64,000 bases of DNA from Salinimicrobium sediminis (GTDB lineage: Bacteria > Bacteroidota > Bacteroidia > Flavobacteriales > Flavobacteriaceae). This document shows positions 61,062 to 64,000 of the stretch, piece by piece. The stretch's first letter is position 1. The number at the start of each line of letters is the position of its first letter. The DNA is taken from contig NZ_OCMF01000001.1 of assembly GCF_900215295.1 (NCBI RefSeq), positions 620,001 through 684,000 of the forward strand, in the 5' to 3' direction. The notes under the pieces were generated by a model, which saw only the letters and a list, made by a program, of their open reading frames with translations, searched no databases and was not told the origin of the DNA. The translations under genes were made by a program, and so were the position numbers.

Positions 61062-62027
61062 TTATTCTATTTCCTGAAGCAGTTTATTGATCTCATCCAG
61101 TTTTGGAGTAAGGATAACCTCGATCCTACGGTTTTTCGCCTTTCCCTCTGCTGTTTCGTTAGAAGCAACCGGTGCATGTTCTCCCCGGCCGGCAGCAGTA
61201 AGGTTCTGCGGATCAATATTAGCACTTGCCTGAAGCAACTGTACTATCGCAGTAGCTCTTTTCGTAGAAAGATCCCAGTTGTCGTTAAGCTGTCCGCTGC
61301 CGTTGTATGGCACATTATCTGTATGACCTTCAATAAGCACGGCGATATCAGGATTTTGAGCTAAGACCGTAGCCAGTTGCTGCACAGCCTTTTTACCTTC
61401 AGCTCCAACAGCCCAGCTTCCGGAGCTGAATAACAGTTTATTTTCCATGGAGACATAGACTTTGCCATCCCTTTGCTCCACGGTTAAACCTTTACCTTCA
61501 AAATTTACTAGAGCCTTAGAAATGGCATTTTTGAGAGCATTCATTTTTGCATCTTTTGCAGCGATCACACTTTCGAGCTCATCTACTCTTTTTGAACGGG
61601 CAGCCAGATCCTTTTCCAGTTTCTCAAGACGGGCTTTTTCAGCAGCAAGAGCTTTTTCTTTAGCATCGAGTTCTGCTAATAGTTCCCTATTCCTTTTTGA
61701 ATTTTCAGCAAGGGCCGAAGAACTGTTAGCTTCGAGAGCATCATAGGATGACTTTAGCTTCTCATAGCTTTGGCTTGTAGCGTTATATTCCTGCTGAAGA
61801 CGATCTCTTTCAGCCTTTGTTTTTTCGTATTCGGTTTGAAGGGCCGCAAGATCGGCTTCATTCTGTTGGTTTTTGGCTTGCAGGTCTCCGTAATTAGCCG
61901 ATAACTCCCGGTTCTCCTCCTGAAGTTGTGCATGACGATCTTCCAGATCCTTATAGACCTTAGCGCTAACGCAGGAAGAAAGAAATACAGAACTCCCGAT
62001 GACGGCCAAAATAAAATGCTTTTTCAT
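61062..62027 (-). CDS. OmpA-family lipoprotein with coiled coil
   Basis: 321 residues. Lipobox LSSCVSAK, a heptad-rich coiled coil (about 25-165) and a C-terminal OmpA/MotB domain (VLIEGHTDNVPYNGSGQLNDNWDLSTKRA, GRGEHAPVASNETAEGKAKNRRIEV) that binds peptidoglycan. Likely a tether between outer membrane and cell wall. Confidence 0.94.
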   Translation of the reverse strand: MKKHFILAVIGSSVFLSSCVSAKVYKDLEDRHAQLQEENRELSANYGDLQAKNQQNEADLAALQTEYEKTKAERDRLQQEYNATSQSYEKLKSSYDALEANSSSALAENSKRNRELLAELDAKEKALAAEKARLEKLEKDLAARSKRVDELESVIAAKDAKMNALKNAISKALVNFEGKGLTVEQRDGKVYVSMENKLLFSSGSWAVGAEGKKAVQQLATVLAQNPDIAVLIEGHTDNVPYNGSGQLNDNWDLSTKRATAIVQLLQASANIDPQNLTAAGRGEHAPVASNETAEGKAKNRRIEVILTPKLDEINKLLQEIE

Positions 62028-62054
62028 AAATGAAAGGATGTTTATAATGTGGAA

Positions 62055-62816
62055 CTATTCAATTTCTATAAAAACGGGGCAATGGTCACTATGTTGTGCA
62101 TCGGGCAAGATCACGGCCCGTTTCACCCTCTCTCGTAAAGGTTCACTCACCAGGTGATAATCGATCCTCCAGCCTTTATTATTTCCGCGGGCACCGGCAC
62201 GATAGCTCCACCAGGAATAATGTCCGGGATCAGTATTAAATTCCCGGAAGGAATCCACGAATCCGCTTTTCATGAAATTGCCGAGCCATTCCCGCTCTAC
62301 CGGGAGGAATCCTGAAGTATTCTTAAGCCTTACAGGATCATGAATATCTATCTCCTCATGGCATATATTATAATCCCCGCAAATAATAAGATTTGGAAGC
62401 TCCTGTTTAAGCTCATCAACGTAAGTCTGAAAATCGGCCATGTACTGCAGCTTATGATCGAGTCTCTTGATGTTGGTTCCCGACGGCAGATACATGCTCA
62501 TCACTGAAAAATCTTCGAAATCTGCACGAATGTTTCGGCCCTCAAAATCCATATAATCTATACCGGTTCCAAAGATCACATTTTTAGGCTCAATCTTACT
62601 AAGAATGGCGACGCCGCTATATCCTTTTTTTACTGCCGGAAACCAGGAATTGAATTTATACCCCAAATTCTCAAAAGGTTCCTGGTCAAATTGTTCGGGA
62701 GTTGCTTTGATCTCCTGCAGGCAAACAACATCGGCATTTGTGCTGTCAAGCCATTCGATAAATCCTTTTTTAATTGCTGCTCTTATTCCGTTGACGTTGT
62801 AAGAGATGATCTTCAT
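62055..62816 (-). CDS. xth: Exodeoxyribonuclease III
   Basis: 253 residues, single EEP domain: KIISYNVNGIRAAIKKGFIEWL, CLQEIK, the GDYNICHEEIDI site and DHCPVFIEIE. AP endonuclease/3' exonuclease for base-excision repair, here with mutY elsewhere in the window. Confidence 0.95.
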   Translation of the reverse strand: MKIISYNVNGIRAAIKKGFIEWLDSTNADVVCLQEIKATPEQFDQEPFENLGYKFNSWFPAVKKGYSGVAILSKIEPKNVIFGTGIDYMDFEGRNIRADFEDFSVMSMYLPSGTNIKRLDHKLQYMADFQTYVDELKQELPNLIICGDYNICHEEIDIHDPVRLKNTSGFLPVEREWLGNFMKSGFVDSFREFNTDPGHYSWWSYRAGARGNNKGWRIDYHLVSEPLRERVKRAVILPDAQHSDHCPVFIEIE

Positions 62817-62838
62817 TCCTTCTAATTTTAATGCTGCC

Positions 62839-62846
62839 CAAAAATA
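62839..62846 (-). promoter_or_regulatory. xth promoter, -7 box
   Basis: Minus-strand TATTTTTG, exact TAnnTTTG, 23 bases before the ATG. Confidence 0.5.
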
Positions 62847-62895
62847 GCATTTTTGGTCCTGCTTTTAGAAGGAATGAAATAGGATTTATCCCGGA

Positions 62896-64000
62896 TTAAT
62901 GAACAATAATTCGTGCTACCCTACCTTCATCGCGGGTTCCGATTCGCACCAGGTAAACTCCGGTAGCAACATGAGACATATCCAGGGTATAGGTATAGCT
63001 GTTAAAATTTTTCCTGATTAGATTCTCCACCAGCTTTTGCCCCAGCATATCATGTACGGTTAGCCAAAGCGGACTCTGAAAAGCAGTTTCGAAAGTGATC
63101 TCGTAAATATCTTCTTCTGAAGAAGTGATGATCAATTCCCCCTGTTGAAGTTCAGACTCCTCCACACCATCAACAATGATGACTGTATAATCGTTGGTAG
63201 TTCCATATTCCATCACATCACAGGGATCATTAAGATCGCCGGCATAACTTACATCGCCTGCCCGGGCACGCAGTAAATGTTCACCAAGAGGCGCATCTTC
63301 CGGAATTTCAAATTCAAAGGCCGTTGTGACACTGGAGGAACTAAATGTTCCAGAGGTCACAAGCCTTTCTGAATCTTCGAAAACTGCGTTATCGTTGAAA
63401 TCTATCCACATAGAAAATTCATTGCTGGTAGGCGCCTGCACTCCAACTCTATGGCTTTCAAGTTGCCTGTCAAGCCGGGTGGAAAATCCAATGAAGTTTA
63501 AATATCCATTAGTACAGTAGATATTCTCATTCACGATCTCCTCAAGGTAAAAGCTATTGATTCCGTCGTTAAAGGCACAGGATGAACCTTCAGGAATGCA
63601 ATCAAGGTGTGCAATGAAGGTTTCGGTTTCATCATTCTCGGGATTTGAATCATCCTCAAGAAAAGTAGCTGCTGTGATCTGGTAACCTTGCTGCGTAGAA
63701 AAATCGGTCGTCCTGGAAAAAGTAAAGGCTTCAATTTCATCTACCTCCAGAGTACCCGAAAAAACCTCTCTCACCCATTCTTCCTGATTAAGCATATACC
63801 CTACCTCAAAGCCTGACTGCGGCTCCCCACCAAAATTTTCAAGGGCAACCACAATATTTTCCTGCCCCAGGGAGGTTGAGGACATTGGGTGAAGTATTTC
63901 TGTCACCCCAATGTCCCGAGGCGGCAGGTTGGTCACTTCTACGGAATGCAGATCATTTGAAGGTTCTAAATCTCCCTCCAGATCTGTTGCCGCAGAAATT
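62896..64000 (-). CDS. Secreted GEVED-domain protein with T9SS sorting signal (5' end cut)
   Basis: The frame stays open through the window edge, so about 368 C-terminal residues are seen. It contains a CARDB-like Ig domain, a GEVED-type domain (SMWIDFNDNAVFEDSERLVTSG ... YGTTNDYTVIIV) and a type A C-terminal sorting domain ending VATGVYLVRIGTRDEGRVARIIVH. It should be exported by the type IX system and attached outside. The catalytic or adhesion part is upstream of the window. Confidence 0.9.
   Translation of the reverse strand, partial: ISAATDLEGDLEPSNDLHSVEVTNLPPRDIGVTEILHPMSSTSLGQENIVVALENFGGEPQSGFEVGYMLNQEEWVREVFSGTLEVDEIEAFTFSRTTDFSTQQGYQITAATFLEDDSNPENDETETFIAHLDCIPEGSSCAFNDGINSFYLEEIVNENIYCTNGYLNFIGFSTRLDRQLESHRVGVQAPTSNEFSMWIDFNDNAVFEDSERLVTSGTFSSSSVTTAFEFEIPEDAPLGEHLLRARAGDVSYAGDLNDPCDVMEYGTTNDYTVIIVDGVEESELQQGELIITSSEEDIYEITFETAFQSPLWLTVHDMLGQKLVENLIRKNFNSYTYTLDMSHVATGVYLVRIGTRDEGRVARIIVH

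Noticed and set aside
62817-62895. Repeat or RNA between xth and the T9SS gene
   Set aside because: Only a short A/T-rich gap with the xth promoter; no structure of note.

Overview
The window looks like the core chromosome of a marine-type flavobacterium (Bacteroidota, Flavobacteriaceae). The evidence is the gliding genes gldE-gldD, a secreted protein with a type IX C-terminal sorting domain, TonB/CarboxypepD-type receptors, bacterial GGGP synthase, several families largely restricted to Bacteroidota (DUF4270, DUF4301, DUF3332, DUF4199), very few Shine-Dalgarno sites, and many promoters carrying the Bacteroidota -7 box TAnnTTTG a short distance upstream of genes. No tRNA, rRNA, IS element, prophage or CRISPR array was seen. 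The genus is not determined.

Layout. 1-2.1 kb: histidine kinase tail, thioesterase-HIT pair, greA with a terminator-like leader, a lipoprotein. 2.2-4.8 kb: TonB receptor behind a TPP riboswitch that appears to end in an attenuator, so a likely thiamine importer. 4.85-8.6 kb: membrane hybrid kinase facing an NtrC-type regulator. 8.6-13.3 kb: a possible 6S-like RNA, two paralogous PepSY-like exported proteins, and an operon of thiamine-binding protein, PnuC-type permease, NadR-like kinase, DUF4301 and ArfB. 13.4-19.4 kb: GGGP synthase/PPTase, ahcY, three DUF2007 proteins, DUF3332, rplU-rpmA, DUF4199. 19.5-24.2 kb: an M16 peptidase pair, a 57-aa exported peptide and a DMT exporter. 24.2-30.7 kb: mutY-ssb-gldE-gldD on one strand and HU, a 29-aa bS22-like protein, RNase G and RecX on the other. 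30.7-38.6 kb: ester cyclase, JmjC/cupin protein, then a biotin locus (bioF, DUF2007-zinc ribbon, bioD, bioA, SET-domain protein, FabF-like synthase, bioB). 38.6-44.8 kb: MgtC-like protein and a full mrpABCDEFG antiporter operon. 45-47.3 kb: M61 peptidase and an array of REP-like palindromes. 47.3-54 kb: atpD-atpC, glmS, DUF4270 lipoprotein, a truncated glycogen-synthase-like protein. 54-64 kb: panC-panD-flippase-pseudo-esterase-radA-GNAT, then M23 peptidase, OmpA-family lipoprotein, exonuclease III and the end of a T9SS cargo protein.

How the genes work together. Two loci point to vitamin supply: thiamine scavenging (riboswitch-controlled outer-membrane receptor plus a separate inner-membrane uptake and kinase operon) and biotin synthesis. 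The biotin locus has the late genes bioF, A, D and B but no bioC or bioH in the window; a FabF-like synthase and a SET-fold protein sit where pimelate genes might be expected. That is the strongest candidate for an undescribed arrangement here, and it is an inference. Most other content is housekeeping.
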